Assembly (NCBI GenBank): GCA_963746935.1
Contig: CAVVDU010000008.1
Location: forward strand, 372,001 to 436,000
Reading direction: 5' to 3'
DNA: 64,000 nt
Origin: RPRC01 sp963746935
GTDB lineage: Bacteria > Desulfobacterota > Desulfuromonadia > Geobacterales > Geobacteraceae
Both the position numbers and the translations under genes were made by a program. Each line of letters starts with the position of its first letter. Positions within the stretch are counted from its first letter, which is position 1. The notes beneath the pieces were generated by a model. The model had not been told where the DNA came from, made no database searches, and was given only the letters and a program-made list of their open reading frames with translations. Positions 8,393 to 16,598 of the stretch are shown here, piece after piece.

Positions 8393-10220
8393 TTACTCGG
8401 TGACCTGGAGAACAGAGCGAACTGCCTGAAGGATGTCCTCCGGTTTGAAGGGTTTCGCAAGGAGCGTGATATCATCGAGATCAATACCTCGCGACCTGAT
8501 TACATCGCCGGGGTAGCCACTCATGAACAGAACTTTCAGGTCGGGGCGGAAGCGTGCAAGCTCCCGGCAGAGTTCTCTGCCACTCATTTTCGGGATTACC
8601 ATATCACAGAGGACAAGCGAAATCGCGTCACCATGGTGTCGGAACTTTTCCAGAGCATCCATCGCATCCCCCGCCTCGACAATTCCATAGCCAACTCCTT
8701 CAAATAATTCCCGGAGAAAACTACGAGCCCACTTATCGTCTTCCACAACAAGAATGGTCTTATTCTCGCCCGATAGAGCATGCGATGTTTTTTCCTTCCG
8801 AAGCCTGTGGCCGGCCTTTCGCTGAAGGGGAAGAAAAATGGTGAATACTGCACCTGAGTCGGCACCAGTGACCAGGCTTATTGAACCACCATGCTGCTCG
8901 ACAATCCCCCTCACAACTGAAAGTCCCAAGTCCACATCCTCCCCGAAAGATTCAGCAGGAGGAAAGACCTCTTGCAAAACTTCCCAACCCTGGCGGGGGA
9001 CCATTCCCGTGGGAACCTCAACCTGCAGACAGGCAAAGTCACAGGAAAAGTCATCAACCCCATCGCCGTTTTCATCGGGCAGTAACCAAATGGATGTTTT
9101 GACGACAAAATCATTACCCGCACAGATGGCTGAGCGGCAATGAACGGCAATATTGAGCAGTACTTGCCCGAGAAGAAGACTGTCTGCCATCACGGGAATT
9201 TCAAAATCAGAAAGGCACAGACGGAGATTGACATCCTCGCCAAGAACGCTTGCAAGCAAGCCATCAACGCCTCGGACGATGTCATTCAGATCTTCGGCAA
9301 CTAGTGAGATAGACTGGTTCCGGGTAAAAGCAAGAAAGGTCCTGGTCAGAATTTCAGCCCGCTCCGCGGCTGTGGTTATGTTTGCCAGATAGATACGTGA
9401 CTGTTCGCCGGCATTGTCCTTTTTTTGAAGCAGATAGGAAAATCCGATAATTGCCGTCAGGATATTATTGAAATCATGGACTAATCCCGGTTGCCAACCA
9501 CCCTAGGGAGTCCACTTTTTGTAACTGGCGCAGTTGTTGTTCAAGACGGCTTTGCGCGGTGATGTCACGCCCAATTTCAATGATCCTGACAATATTCCCG
9601 CAACTGTCTCTGACCGGAATAGCACGGATGTCGAACTGTTTCTTGTCCCTGGTCCAGCCGATGCTTCGCTCCGGAACGCCGGATATGAAGCATTTGCGGC
9701 CAGGACAGAGGTATCCGTCACCTATCAGCGTATGCCATATTTCATGACAGGATCGGCCGGTAATCGTTGCATACTCAGTCCCCAGTGCAGACTCGGCGTT
9801 TCTATTGACCCAGGTTATTTTCTGCTCCGGGGTCAGAAACATCACAAAATCCGAGACCGTATCGAGAATCGCATCGTATTCTGATTGCAGGCATGAGAAA
9901 AGTTCCAGAATTTCTTGCGCCCTATTTTCCGCTCGGGAAATTCTCTGGCGGGAGAGCTCCCTCATTCTACGCAAGCACAACAGAAGCCCTGTAGCCGTTA
10001 CAAACAGGAGCAGCGCGAAAATAAAATGAAAAAGTTGTGCCTGTCGCCCGATGACCAGAAAGTATCCAGCTCCAATTGCACTGGCGGAAGGAAGCCGGGC
10101 ACCGGCAACGTGCCCACTGGCATCTGCCTCACTGACAGACTCCCCGAGCAAAAGCAGGGCCAGGAAAGTCAATAGGGTCACTACACGCACAACTCTCCGC
10201 AGAAATCTTTCTGGAAACAT
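8393..10220 (-). pseudogene. Hybrid histidine kinase (2 TM, PAS, degenerate HATPase, receiver), frameshifted
   Basis: Sensor kinase whose coding frame is broken once. The N-terminal half (from ATG 10220 to about 9478) has two membrane helices, a coiled linker and a PAS domain (YDAILDTVSDFVMF to GRDITAQSRLEQQ). It runs into the H-box as LGWLATGIS and then stops. The next frame continues without gap as HDFNNILTAIIGFS, then an ATPase-like domain and a complete receiver (ILVVEDD, LVLCDMVIP, LLAKPF). One surplus base (AGTC for a codon like AGC) explains the break. The ATPase domain is also worn: the N-box reads LLNIAVHCRSA (Asn to His) and the usual DxGxGM is VPTGMV. The frame is open to 10475, but that extension runs into a riboswitch, so ATG 10220 with AAGG upstream is preferred. 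Confidence 0.8.
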
Positions 10221-10447
10221 GGCAAACCTTTTTCCTGAAGGCATATCAGGAGGTAACCATTTGTAACGGGCAAGACTCCAGGTTCGACTGAAGGGATTTT
10301 CTGAATAGGGACAGGGAATGAAATCAGGCATGCCCTGCGCTTGCCGTGCCGGTATGGCAACGGGAGCACACAGGAATAACGTACATCCTGGGAACAGAAA
10401 AGCCCACCAATACTTAGGCAGGCTTCGTTTATGAAGACGAACTAACT
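10221..10447 (-). other. Long leader between riboswitch and kinase start
   Basis: About 230 bases with no convincing gene on either strand, holding the terminator hairpin described at 10398-10424. The kinase reading frame is open through it but has no good ribosome site until 10220. Confidence 0.5.
10398..10424 (-). terminator. Intrinsic terminator in the riboswitch leader (expression platform)
   Basis: Read on the minus strand, agcctgcc / ggtgggct form an 8-bp stem (two G-U pairs) followed by TTTTCT, about 25 bases downstream of the GEMM aptamer and about 180 bases before the kinase start. The position suggests ligand-controlled transcription termination. Which state is favoured by ligand cannot be decided by eye. 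Confidence 0.55.
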
Positions 10448-10535
10448 GCCATTTCGGTAACCCCTCTATCCGCATAAATAGCGGACAGGTAGCTTTGCGT
10501 CATCCGGTTACCCGGATTTTGCCGTTTCGATGGTG
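10448..10535 (-). promoter_or_regulatory. GEMM-I cyclic-dinucleotide riboswitch
   Basis: On the minus strand the leader holds all GEMM-I hallmarks in order: a 5' P1 strand (ccat), cggcaaaa, a P2 hairpin tccgg-gtaa-ccgga with a GNRA tetraloop, the invariant gacgcaaagc, a P3 hairpin (tccgc/gcgga), then gggguuaccg and the closing P1 strand atgg. GEMM-I aptamers bind c-di-GMP, and a Geobacter-enriched subclass with A at the position equal to Vc2 G20 prefers cGAMP. Here the candidate bases for that position are G (cGGcaaa), which by that rule points to c-di-GMP. That alignment is mine and approximate. A perfect TTGACA lies upstream at 10580-10585 but has a poor -10 partner. Confidence 0.88.
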
Positions 10536-10806
10536 TAGAATATTTTAATGCACCAGCAATTACAGAAGGTCCATTCATTTGTCAAGAAAATTCGCTGTCC
10601 CATAAAGCATCAATACGGAATTCCATCGCCGGATCAGTTCATTTGCTCCTCGCATGGTGGATTATTTCCAACGAAAAGTTGCCCGATCTGCCGGACCGGG
10701 GTATCCTATACGCAAGTTATTTCTGCAGAACGGGGAAGGCGTCCGGTAATCTGTAGCCGCCAGCATCTTCTTTCGAATTACAGCCATGGCAGTGAGACGG
10801 AACCCA

Positions 10807-11684
10807 ATGAAAAATTATCCTATCGTAATGTTGATACTGATCTCTCTTGCAACCCCTGTACTGGCAGGCACCACTGCCGAAGAGGAGTATCTGCAAAGGG
10901 GTTCCGGATTTCTCCTGGAAAATAAGTTTGAGCAATCAGTGAGGGAATTCGGGCAGGCAACTCGCATCAATCCATCACGTGCCGAGGCTTGGCTGGGATT
11001 GGGCACGGGCTTACTGAGGCTCGGCAGCAATGAGAGTGCTGCCAATGTTGAGATTCTGGAAAAGGCGGTAACAGCCTTCACTACGGCACTCCGACTCCAA
11101 CCGGAACTTGCGGAGGCACACCACAACCTGGGAGAGACATATCTTGCCCTCCAGGACCGGGAAAAAGCGGTTCAGGAGCAACTGGTTCTCCGGAAACTTG
11201 ACCAACACCTCGCAGCAGACCTGGAGGCCCAAATAGCCGCCTACCGAGACCCGTCCGGGTATCGCGAGATTGGCTCGATAAATGACTCCGGAAACTCCGT
11301 AACCAGGGTGACAATAGATCACAACCTGGTCCTGGTACCGGTTACCTTGTACTATGGTCAGCAGACAGCAGATGTCCTGCTTGGTCTTGACACCGGCGCT
11401 GCCGTCACGGTGATCAATTCTTCCGTTGCCTCACGACTGGGCATTCGCCTTGACGGAGCGCCGTCCGGCAGATTCCAGGTCGTTGGTGGCGGTACGGTCA
11501 AGGCTTCGGCGGTACGTCTCAACAGGATCTCGGCAGGCCCCCATTCGCGAAAAGGCATGATTGTGGCGTGATAAACCAGCTGGGTCCCACGGTCCCTTTT
11601 GATGGTCTGTTGGGAATGGATTTTCTGCAGGACCTGCACTACCACATCGACTTCAAAAACAAGCAAATACTCTGGGGAAACTGA
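10807..11684 (+). pseudogene. TPR plus retroviral-type aspartic protease, exported, frameshifted near its end
   Basis: The protein starts with a signal peptide (MKNYPIVMLILISLATPVLA), followed by about three TPR repeats (EEEYLQRG to LALQDREKA). A clan AA aspartic protease domain of the gag-polyprotein/TIGR02281 type follows, with catalytic motif LGLDTGAAVTVIN (about residues 188-200). The frame ends at 11571 after GMIVA, but the adjacent frame continues VINQLGPTVPFDGLLGMDFL to a stop at 11684. GLLGMDFL is the conserved family end, so a single missing base near 11568 splits the gene. ATG 10807 is preferred over the in-frame ATG at 10786 because the signal peptide starts there. Confidence 0.75.
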
Positions 11685-11724
11685 CCACACAAACAACGTC
11701 GTAAGGAAGGACTATCGAACTTCT

Positions 11725-11982
11725 TCATGCTTCCACAACCTTGTCAAAAGGGACATCCTCACAGCGAGCAAAACGTGGCACTGATTGCCCTTTGACAAAA
11801 ACTTCCTCTAAAAACATCTCGACCGGTCTCACCCACAGGGAAAAATCACCATACAAACAGCGGTAGACCACAACGTCTTCTCCGGTTTCACTATGACGGG
11901 CAACTCCGATCACCTGGTAGAAGTTTCCTTTGTAATGCCGGTAGCGACCGGGTTCAACCGTTTCCAGACTCCTCACCATCAT
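11725..11982 (-). CDS. DUF1653 domain protein
   Basis: A small cytoplasmic protein of the DUF1653 family. The domain spans most of the protein: PGRYRHYKGNFYQVIGVARH, then TGEDVVVYRCLYGDFSLWVRP and a short tail. Function is unknown, and the fold is thought to be a small beta barrel. The frame is open upstream into the neighbouring flavoenzyme gene, but GGGAGGT directly before tandem ATGs at 11982 and 11979 marks the start. A GTG at 11976 is also possible and has better spacing. It begins 17 bp after the stop of the Old Yellow Enzyme gene, so the two may be co-transcribed. Confidence 0.8.
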   Translation of the reverse strand: MMVRSLETVEPGRYRHYKGNFYQVIGVARHSETGEDVVVYRCLYGDFSLWVRPVEMFLEEVFVKGQSVPRFARCEDVPFDKVVEA

Positions 11983-11998
11983 ACCTCCCGCATGTAAT

Positions 11999-13066
11999 TC
12001 AATGTTTTTTTGCCCGTAAATACTGATCCGGCCAGGGAATATCCACCCCGAGAGCCTTGGCCGCGTGGAGTGGCCAATAGGGGTCACGAAGCATCTGACG
12101 TGCCAGGGAGACCACATCGGCCTGCCCTGTTGCAATGATCTGCTCTGCCTGGGCCGGGTCGGTTATAAACCCCACTGCTCCGGTGGGAATGGCAACGGCA
12201 GAACGAATACCGGCCGAGAAGGGAACCAGGAAGCCGGGTCCATAGGGGATGTTCTCCTCAGGCACTGCCATGCCGGCCGAACAGTCGATAAGGTCAACTC
12301 CCAGGGTTTTCATCCGGCGGGCCAGAAGGACCGACTGGCCCAGGTCCCAGCCTCCAGCCACCCAGTCCACTACCGACAGACGCACAAAAAGAGGAAGCTT
12401 GGCGGGCCACTCTTCACGAACCGCCCGTACGATCCGCAAGGGGAAGCGGATTCTGTTTTCGAAACTTCCTCCATACTCGTCGGTCCTGTGGTTAGCCAGG
12501 GGAGAAAGGAATTGGTGGAGGAGATAGCCATGCGCCATATGCAGTTCGACTACCTGAAAGCCGGCTGACAATGACCGTCGGGTAGCCGAACGGAAGTGTT
12601 CTTCCAACTCATCCAGGTCAGATACAAGCAACTCTTTCGGCACAGGATATCCCTCTGCAAAGGGAAGACTGCTCGGAGCTTCCGGTTGCCAGCCCCTCTC
12701 AGCCGTCGACAAAGGACCTCCTCCGTTCCAGGGCTTGTCGGTCGAAGCCTTCCGGCCTGCATGAGCAAGCTGAATACCGGGAACGGCACCCTGCTCGGCA
12801 ATAAAACGGGCAATGGGACGAAAGGCCTCGACATGGGCATCGCTCCAGATCCCGCTATCATCAGGGCTTATTCTTCCGTCGGGAGTAACCGCGGTCGCCT
12901 CGACCATTACCAGTCCGGCACCTCCCACGGCCCGGCTTCCCAAGTGAACTAGATGCCAGTCTGTCGGAAGACCTTCACGGCAGGAGTACTGGCACATGGG
13001 AGAAACGAAGATCCTGTTGCGAAAGGTTACAGAACCCAAAGTAAGCGGTGAAAAGAGTTTGCTCAT
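11999..13066 (-). CDS. NADH:flavin oxidoreductase, Old Yellow Enzyme family (YqjM-like)
   Basis: FMN-dependent TIM-barrel ene-reductase of the YqjM-type branch that reduces activated C=C bonds with NAD(P)H. The branch marks are present: a redox-tuning Cys in SPMCQYS (about residues 22-28), TDWHLVHLGSRA, the substrate-binding His pair in LHMAHGYLLHQFLSP, NRTDEYGGSFENR-type phosphate binding (NHRTDEYGGS) and the C-terminal GRADVVSLAR-like strand (GQADVVSLARQMLRDP). The length of 355 aa is typical. GGAGG precedes the ATG. The physiological substrate is unknown. Confidence 0.92.
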   Translation of the reverse strand: MSKLFSPLTLGSVTFRNRIFVSPMCQYSCREGLPTDWHLVHLGSRAVGGAGLVMVEATAVTPDGRISPDDSGIWSDAHVEAFRPIARFIAEQGAVPGIQLAHAGRKASTDKPWNGGGPLSTAERGWQPEAPSSLPFAEGYPVPKELLVSDLDELEEHFRSATRRSLSAGFQVVELHMAHGYLLHQFLSPLANHRTDEYGGSFENRIRFPLRIVRAVREEWPAKLPLFVRLSVVDWVAGGWDLGQSVLLARRMKTLGVDLIDCSAGMAVPEENIPYGPGFLVPFSAGIRSAVAIPTGAVGFITDPAQAEQIIATGQADVVSLARQMLRDPYWPLHAAKALGVDIPWPDQYLRAKKH

Positions 13067-13335
13067 ACTATCCTCCAGGTCTCGTAAATCCTGTTTGAGA
13101 AGTTTTGCCGGCCAGTGCAGGCGCTGAAAGGACCAACAATAAAAACATAAGTACGTTTTAATTTAAGTTCTTTTTTTACTAAATTGTGCTACCCTGCCGC
13201 GACGTATTCGTCTCAGAAATGGAAACAGCTGGCAGACTGTCATACACAATCAAGGAAATGACGGGAGAAAAGCCGGATTTTTCAGTTGCATCACGGCTCG
13301 ACTCTTCAACAAACTGACAGGTCAGGAGCACGAAA

Positions 13336-13710
13336 ATGGCGGAAAAAAGGATTATCAAAAGGGTTCGCAGGAGACTCTCGTTACGATTCGGTCAGGATAA
13401 GCCGGTGCGGATGGCCTTTACCGAAGATGTCACCGATGACGGAATGTTCATCAAGACAACGAACCTCTATCGGCCTGGAACCCAGATTGCGATTGAGCTT
13501 ATCCTGCCGGATGAAAGAAAAGTCAATCTCATCGGTATGGTCAGGTGGACAAAAAAAGTCCCGCCCAATATGATTCACCTGGTCAAGAAAGCGGGGATGG
13601 GCGTAAAGATTCTCCGATTTGTTGATGGTGAAGACACCTTCATGCAGTTTGTTCTTGGAACGCAAACCAGCCCCGGGAAGCCTTACGAACAGCCTGTTGC
13701 AGCTACTTAG
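13336..13710 (+). CDS. PilZ-domain protein
   Basis: A 124-aa single PilZ domain, the usual c-di-GMP binding module. The arginine cluster KRVRRRLSLRFG near the N terminus matches RxxxR, and EDVTDDGMFIKT matches the D/NxSxxG position with Thr for Ser. AGGAG lies eight bases before the ATG. The gene is monocistronic and ends five bases from the convergent unknown gene. With the GEMM riboswitch 3 kb away it is a second sign of cyclic-dinucleotide signalling. The Thr substitution means binding should be tested rather than assumed. Confidence 0.85.
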   Translation: MAEKRIIKRVRRRLSLRFGQDKPVRMAFTEDVTDDGMFIKTTNLYRPGTQIAIELILPDERKVNLIGMVRWTKKVPPNMIHLVKKAGMGVKILRFVDGEDTFMQFVLGTQTSPGKPYEQPVAAT

Positions 13711-13715
13711 CTATC

Positions 13716-14351
13716 TCAGGTACCGGGATATTCGGACAGCCCTCCGAGCGCTTCGTCCACCTCACGAGCAACGATGGAAAAGAGCCTTTCCATAATTCGT
13801 GCCGAAGGAAACGGAGGGTAGAGAGGAAAACCCAGCCGGTATATCAGGTCGAGAAGGCCATCCATGTGGTTTTCCTCAATAAAGAGGCTCCCGTACTGAA
13901 GCACGGGAGAATAGAGCAGCGCCTCCTCCATGACCGCTTCGTCGTCACTGTAGAACGGCATAATCATTTCCATAGAAAGGCACAGCCCCTTGCCTCCGGC
14001 ATCCTCTGCAATGAAAACCAGCAATTCGTCCTGGGGGACCATTCCATAGGCCAGCGCGCTCGGACAAAGCGCCAGAGCCGAAAGAACCAGCGGTTGCCCG
14101 TGCTGAGGATCAAGTCCGTACGGCCAACCACGAGCAGCAAGAAACCTTTCTATTGCCTGATATGCTTTTCCCTGCAGACGCTCCATGTCCTGATAGAATA
14201 GAGGGGTAAGACTCTCCCTTTGCAAAATCAGGTTTTCAAGGGTAACAAAATCATCTTCACTACCAAATTGACTTGGTTTTCTTTTATCAGGATTATTTAC
14301 CACCAACCTGAGGTGGGATCTTTTCCGGTCATCGCTGTCTTTTTTCATCAT
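13716..14351 (-). CDS. Conserved hypothetical protein (211 aa)
   Basis: A soluble 211-aa protein with a basic, disordered N-terminal 30 residues (KKDSDDRKRSHLRLVVNNPD) and an alpha/beta body rich in acidic and hydrophobic residues. No catalytic motif, signal or membrane segment is seen and I do not recognise the family. It sits just upstream of nothing on its strand except the phosphatidyltransferase gene, whose stop is separated from its start by 21 to 22 bp with the phosphatidyltransferase first, so they may form one transcript. Tandem ATGs are at 14351 and 14348. Confidence 0.6.
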   Translation of the reverse strand: MMKKDSDDRKRSHLRLVVNNPDKRKPSQFGSEDDFVTLENLILQRESLTPLFYQDMERLQGKAYQAIERFLAARGWPYGLDPQHGQPLVLSALALCPSALAYGMVPQDELLVFIAEDAGGKGLCLSMEMIMPFYSDDEAVMEEALLYSPVLQYGSLFIEENHMDGLLDLIYRLGFPLYPPFPSARIMERLFSIVAREVDEALGGLSEYPGT

Positions 14352-14372
14352 TATATCCTTTATAATCTGTAA

Positions 14373-14960
14373 CTATTCGTTCCCATGCCGCTCTTCTCCG
14401 GCAAAGCGAAGAGCATGCAGCAGTGACGGCACGTCAGAGCGCCATGTGCTAAGAACAGCGGTAATGGAAATTTCCTCTATCTGAGTTATTACCAGTACCA
14501 CCGTCGAAAAGTGAAATGGCAGTGCCGAACCGCCGGCAAAGAGCAGCAGAGTGGCACAGCCCATCAGGACCGCGGACAATTTTGCTCCCCAGGTGTGGTA
14601 ACTGGTGAGACGACGGTACTTGACAAAACCAATCAGAATCGGCAGCACGAAACTGACAATAACGACAACCACATAAGGGGCTTCCCGGACTATCAACTCC
14701 GGCCACAGCAACCAGGCACTCAAGGGCGTGGTGATATAGAGGGCAAAGTCGCCCCAGCTATCCAGCCTTGCTCCCAATTCTGACTCCTGATGAAGCCTGC
14801 GAGCGAGATATCCGTCGGCAAGGTCGGTCAGGAGCGCAAAGACGAGCAGAACCAGAAATCCTTTCTCGCAACCTCTCACGGCAAGAGCAAGCAGGACAGG
14901 GACACTGACTAGTCGTAATCCACTGAGCAGGTTGGGAATGGTACAGAGTGAAGTAAACAT
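14373..14960 (-). CDS. CDP-alcohol phosphatidyltransferase
   Basis: Integral membrane enzyme that transfers a phosphatidyl group from CDP-diacylglycerol to an alcohol, as in phosphatidylglycerophosphate synthase. The catalytic motif D-x2-D-G-x2-A-R-x8-G-x3-D-x3-D is complete in TDLADGYLARRLHQESELGA and the following RLDSWGD (about residues 45-71). About five to six hydrophobic helices span the 195 aa. The acceptor alcohol is not determined by the motif. The C-terminal part is shorter and more divergent than in PgsA. It probably leads a two-gene unit with the unknown gene downstream. Confidence 0.85.
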   Translation of the reverse strand: MFTSLCTIPNLLSGLRLVSVPVLLALAVRGCEKGFLVLLVFALLTDLADGYLARRLHQESELGARLDSWGDFALYITTPLSAWLLWPELIVREAPYVVVVIVSFVLPILIGFVKYRRLTSYHTWGAKLSAVLMGCATLLLFAGGSALPFHFSTVVLVITQIEEISITAVLSTWRSDVPSLLHALRFAGEERHGNE

Positions 14961-15514
14961 GATAGCGTAACAAATACAGAAAACCGGTCAAGACTGTCAA
15001 GCTCTTTGGAGACTGAGGCTCTGCCGGAGGCACTCGCTCTCCTTCCGACAGTGTCCCGTATGGCAGAAAGACGATACAGGACAATCGGTGGGAAATCGGT
15101 TACATGGAGAATATTGGCAGCACTTATTTTCCGCAGGCAGGGTAGGAACCCGGGGGTTATTTCTTCTCTTGTCCTGTGCCATGGTATCAACCGAGGCATC
15201 TTTTTTGACCGGATCAAACCTGGTCACAGATAGGAGGAATGACGCGAAAGATGAACTATTCCTGAGTGAAAGAACGCAACGCCTGACCTGCCTGATACTA
15301 CTGTAACACCTTCCATGAATCCTGGGAGGCAGAAATGTACTCTTGCGGAAAGTCTCAGCTAGTCTTTGACAGTTACGCTACCTGTTGTAAAATGTTTCAA
15401 CATACTGTTTTCGATTTGCATAGAAAATCTTGCCCTTCACTATACTTTGCGGCACACCAAGAGAGAATGTATTCCGGGCATAGCCCATATCATATATCCT
15501 GGGAGGGAAAATAC
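14961..15514. other. Gene-free divergent region before mscL
   Basis: No convincing gene in 554 bases. It holds two strong ribosome-site-like GGGAGG stretches (near 15324 and 15501). The first precedes an ATG at 15335 that is in frame with mscL but would add 60 non-homologous residues. A promoter-like TTGCAT/TATACT pair near 15416-15446 has a 19-base spacer and is weak. Confidence 0.4.
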
Positions 15515-15958
15515 ATGCTGAAAGAATTCAAGGAATTTGTAATGCGCGGGAACGTTGTCGATATGGCTGTAGGTATCATCATCGGCGTCGCATTCGGGAA
15601 AATCGTGTCTTCTTTCGTCAATGATATCCTGATGCCGCCCATCGGGTTGATTCTCGGGAAGGTAGACTTTTCAAACCTGTTTATCGACCTGTCAGGCAAC
15701 AACTTCGCCACCTTGGACGCAGCCAAAAAAGCAGGGGCTGCAACCATCAACTACGGACTCTTTTTCAATACCATCCTCGACTTCGTTATCGTGGCTCTTG
15801 CAGTATTCCTCATGATTCGGCAGATCAACCGCCTGAAGAGAGAACCGGAAGAAGCACCGTCTGCACCCGATACGAAAGAGTGCCCTTTCTGCCTCTCCAG
15901 CATTCCGTTGAAAGCCATACGCTGCCCTCACTGCACTTCAGAGCTGCAAGCTGCATAA
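15515..15958 (+). CDS. mscL: Large-conductance mechanosensitive channel MscL with Cys4 tail
   Basis: Pore-forming inner-membrane channel that opens under membrane tension to release solutes on hypo-osmotic shock. The N-terminal MLKEFKEFVMRGNVVDMAVG and GVAFGKIVSSFVNDI are classical, followed by the periplasmic loop and second helix (LDFVIVALAVFLMIRQIN). After the usual charged end there is an extra tail with CPFC-x11-CPHC (about residues 126-143), a zinc-ribbon-like pair of knuckles. This tail is found in some MscL relatives but not in E. coli. Start ATG 15515 with GGGAGGG seven bases before. A perfect terminator follows. 147 aa. Confidence 0.95.
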   Translation: MLKEFKEFVMRGNVVDMAVGIIIGVAFGKIVSSFVNDILMPPIGLILGKVDFSNLFIDLSGNNFATLDAAKKAGAATINYGLFFNTILDFVIVALAVFLMIRQINRLKREPEEAPSAPDTKECPFCLSSIPLKAIRCPHCTSELQAA

Positions 15959-15965
15959 AGACTAA

Positions 15966-15994
15966 AAGAGCGGCTCACCGTTTGAGCCGCTCTT
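15966..15994. terminator. Bidirectional terminator between mscL and the lipoprotein gene
   Basis: Perfect 12-bp stem (aagagcggctca / tgagccgctctt) with a 5-base loop, flanked by A-rich and T-rich sequence, eight bases after the mscL stop and six before the convergent gene's stop. Confidence 0.88.
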
Positions 15995-15999
15995 CCTTC

Positions 16000-16359
16000 C
16001 TATTGGGGCAACAAGTCCGTTACCTCTCCAAAAATGCTTTCGTCCTTGCCCACCTGCACTCCGGTGCAGTCAACGGCATAGCCGATGACCTGCCCACCAA
16101 TACCTTCAACATTTTCTTCCCAGTAGATATGAGTCGCTCCCAGTTCCTTTGCCCTCTTGGCAGCATCGTATTTAAAGGTTCCGAGAGTAGCAGGCGGCCC
16201 CCACATCCGGTAACCGGACGGCCCGGGCATTTTCGCCACCAGGCGGCAGGCCCTGACATCCGCAGGGCTTGTCTCCTGCAGGGGAAAAGGCCTATTTGAG
16301 CCAAATACGGAACATCCGGCAAGCCCGAGCAAGGGAACTACAAGCATAAATCTTTTCAT
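16000..16359 (-). CDS. Small lipoprotein, DUF4156/RcsF-like
   Basis: A 119-aa outer-envelope lipoprotein. The signal MKRFMLVVPLLGLAGCSVFG has lipobox L13-A14-G15-C16. The mature part has paired cysteines (VRACRLV and YAVDCTG) and the pattern AKRAKELGATHIYWEENVEG...GYAVDC typical of DUF4156-like small lipoproteins. Its role is unknown. The frame is open upstream to 16488, but the lipoprotein signal and GGAGG before ATG 16359 fix the start. Two hairpins upstream separate it from the mla operon on the same strand. Confidence 0.78.
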   Translation of the reverse strand: MKRFMLVVPLLGLAGCSVFGSNRPFPLQETSPADVRACRLVAKMPGPSGYRMWGPPATLGTFKYDAAKRAKELGATHIYWEENVEGIGGQVIGYAVDCTGVQVGKDESIFGEVTDLLPQ

Positions 16360-16446
16360 TCGTCCTCCAGAATATATGGTAGAGAATGCAATGACACTCG
16401 GAACATTCTGAGACCCGATAGTAGCAGATTTCAGAACGAAAGGCCC

Positions 16447-16476
16447 GAAAAAAAGGGACTCCGGTACTGAGTCCCT
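16447..16476 (-). terminator. Intrinsic terminator upstream of the lipoprotein gene
   Basis: On the minus strand an 8-bp perfect stem (agggactc / gagtccct, loop 7) is followed by seven T. It would stop read-through from the mla operon into the lipoprotein gene. Confidence 0.82.
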
Positions 16477-16528
16477 CTGCGTCTCCACCAGGCAGCAGAA
16501 AGCGATGCTTTGACCAGAGAAAGGAAAC

Positions 16529-16561
16529 AGGGCGGAAACCGTCTATCGGTCATTCCGCCCT
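16529..16561 (-). terminator. Hairpin after mlaC
   Basis: A 9-bp stem (agggcggaa / ttccgccct) extended inside by accg/cggt, 38 bases downstream of the mlaC stop. The T tract on the minus strand is short (GTTTCCTTT). Together with the hairpin at 16447-16476 it ends the mla operon. Confidence 0.65.
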
Positions 16562-16598
16562 TCCCAAGCCTTGCAGTTATTCGCAGCTATCAGAACCG

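Noticed and set aside
10221..10475. Upstream extension of the histidine kinase to ATG 10475
   Set aside because: That ATG lies inside P3 of the GEMM riboswitch, and the added sequence has no ribosome site or domain.
15230..15265. Eight-codon peptide after AGGAGG upstream of mscL as a leader peptide
   Set aside because: The ribosome-site match is good, but the peptide has no regulatory codons or nearby attenuator, and no downstream link.
15335..15514. 60-residue N-terminal extension of MscL
   Set aside because: It has a good ribosome site but no MscL homology. The conserved MscL start with its own GGGAGGG is at 15515.
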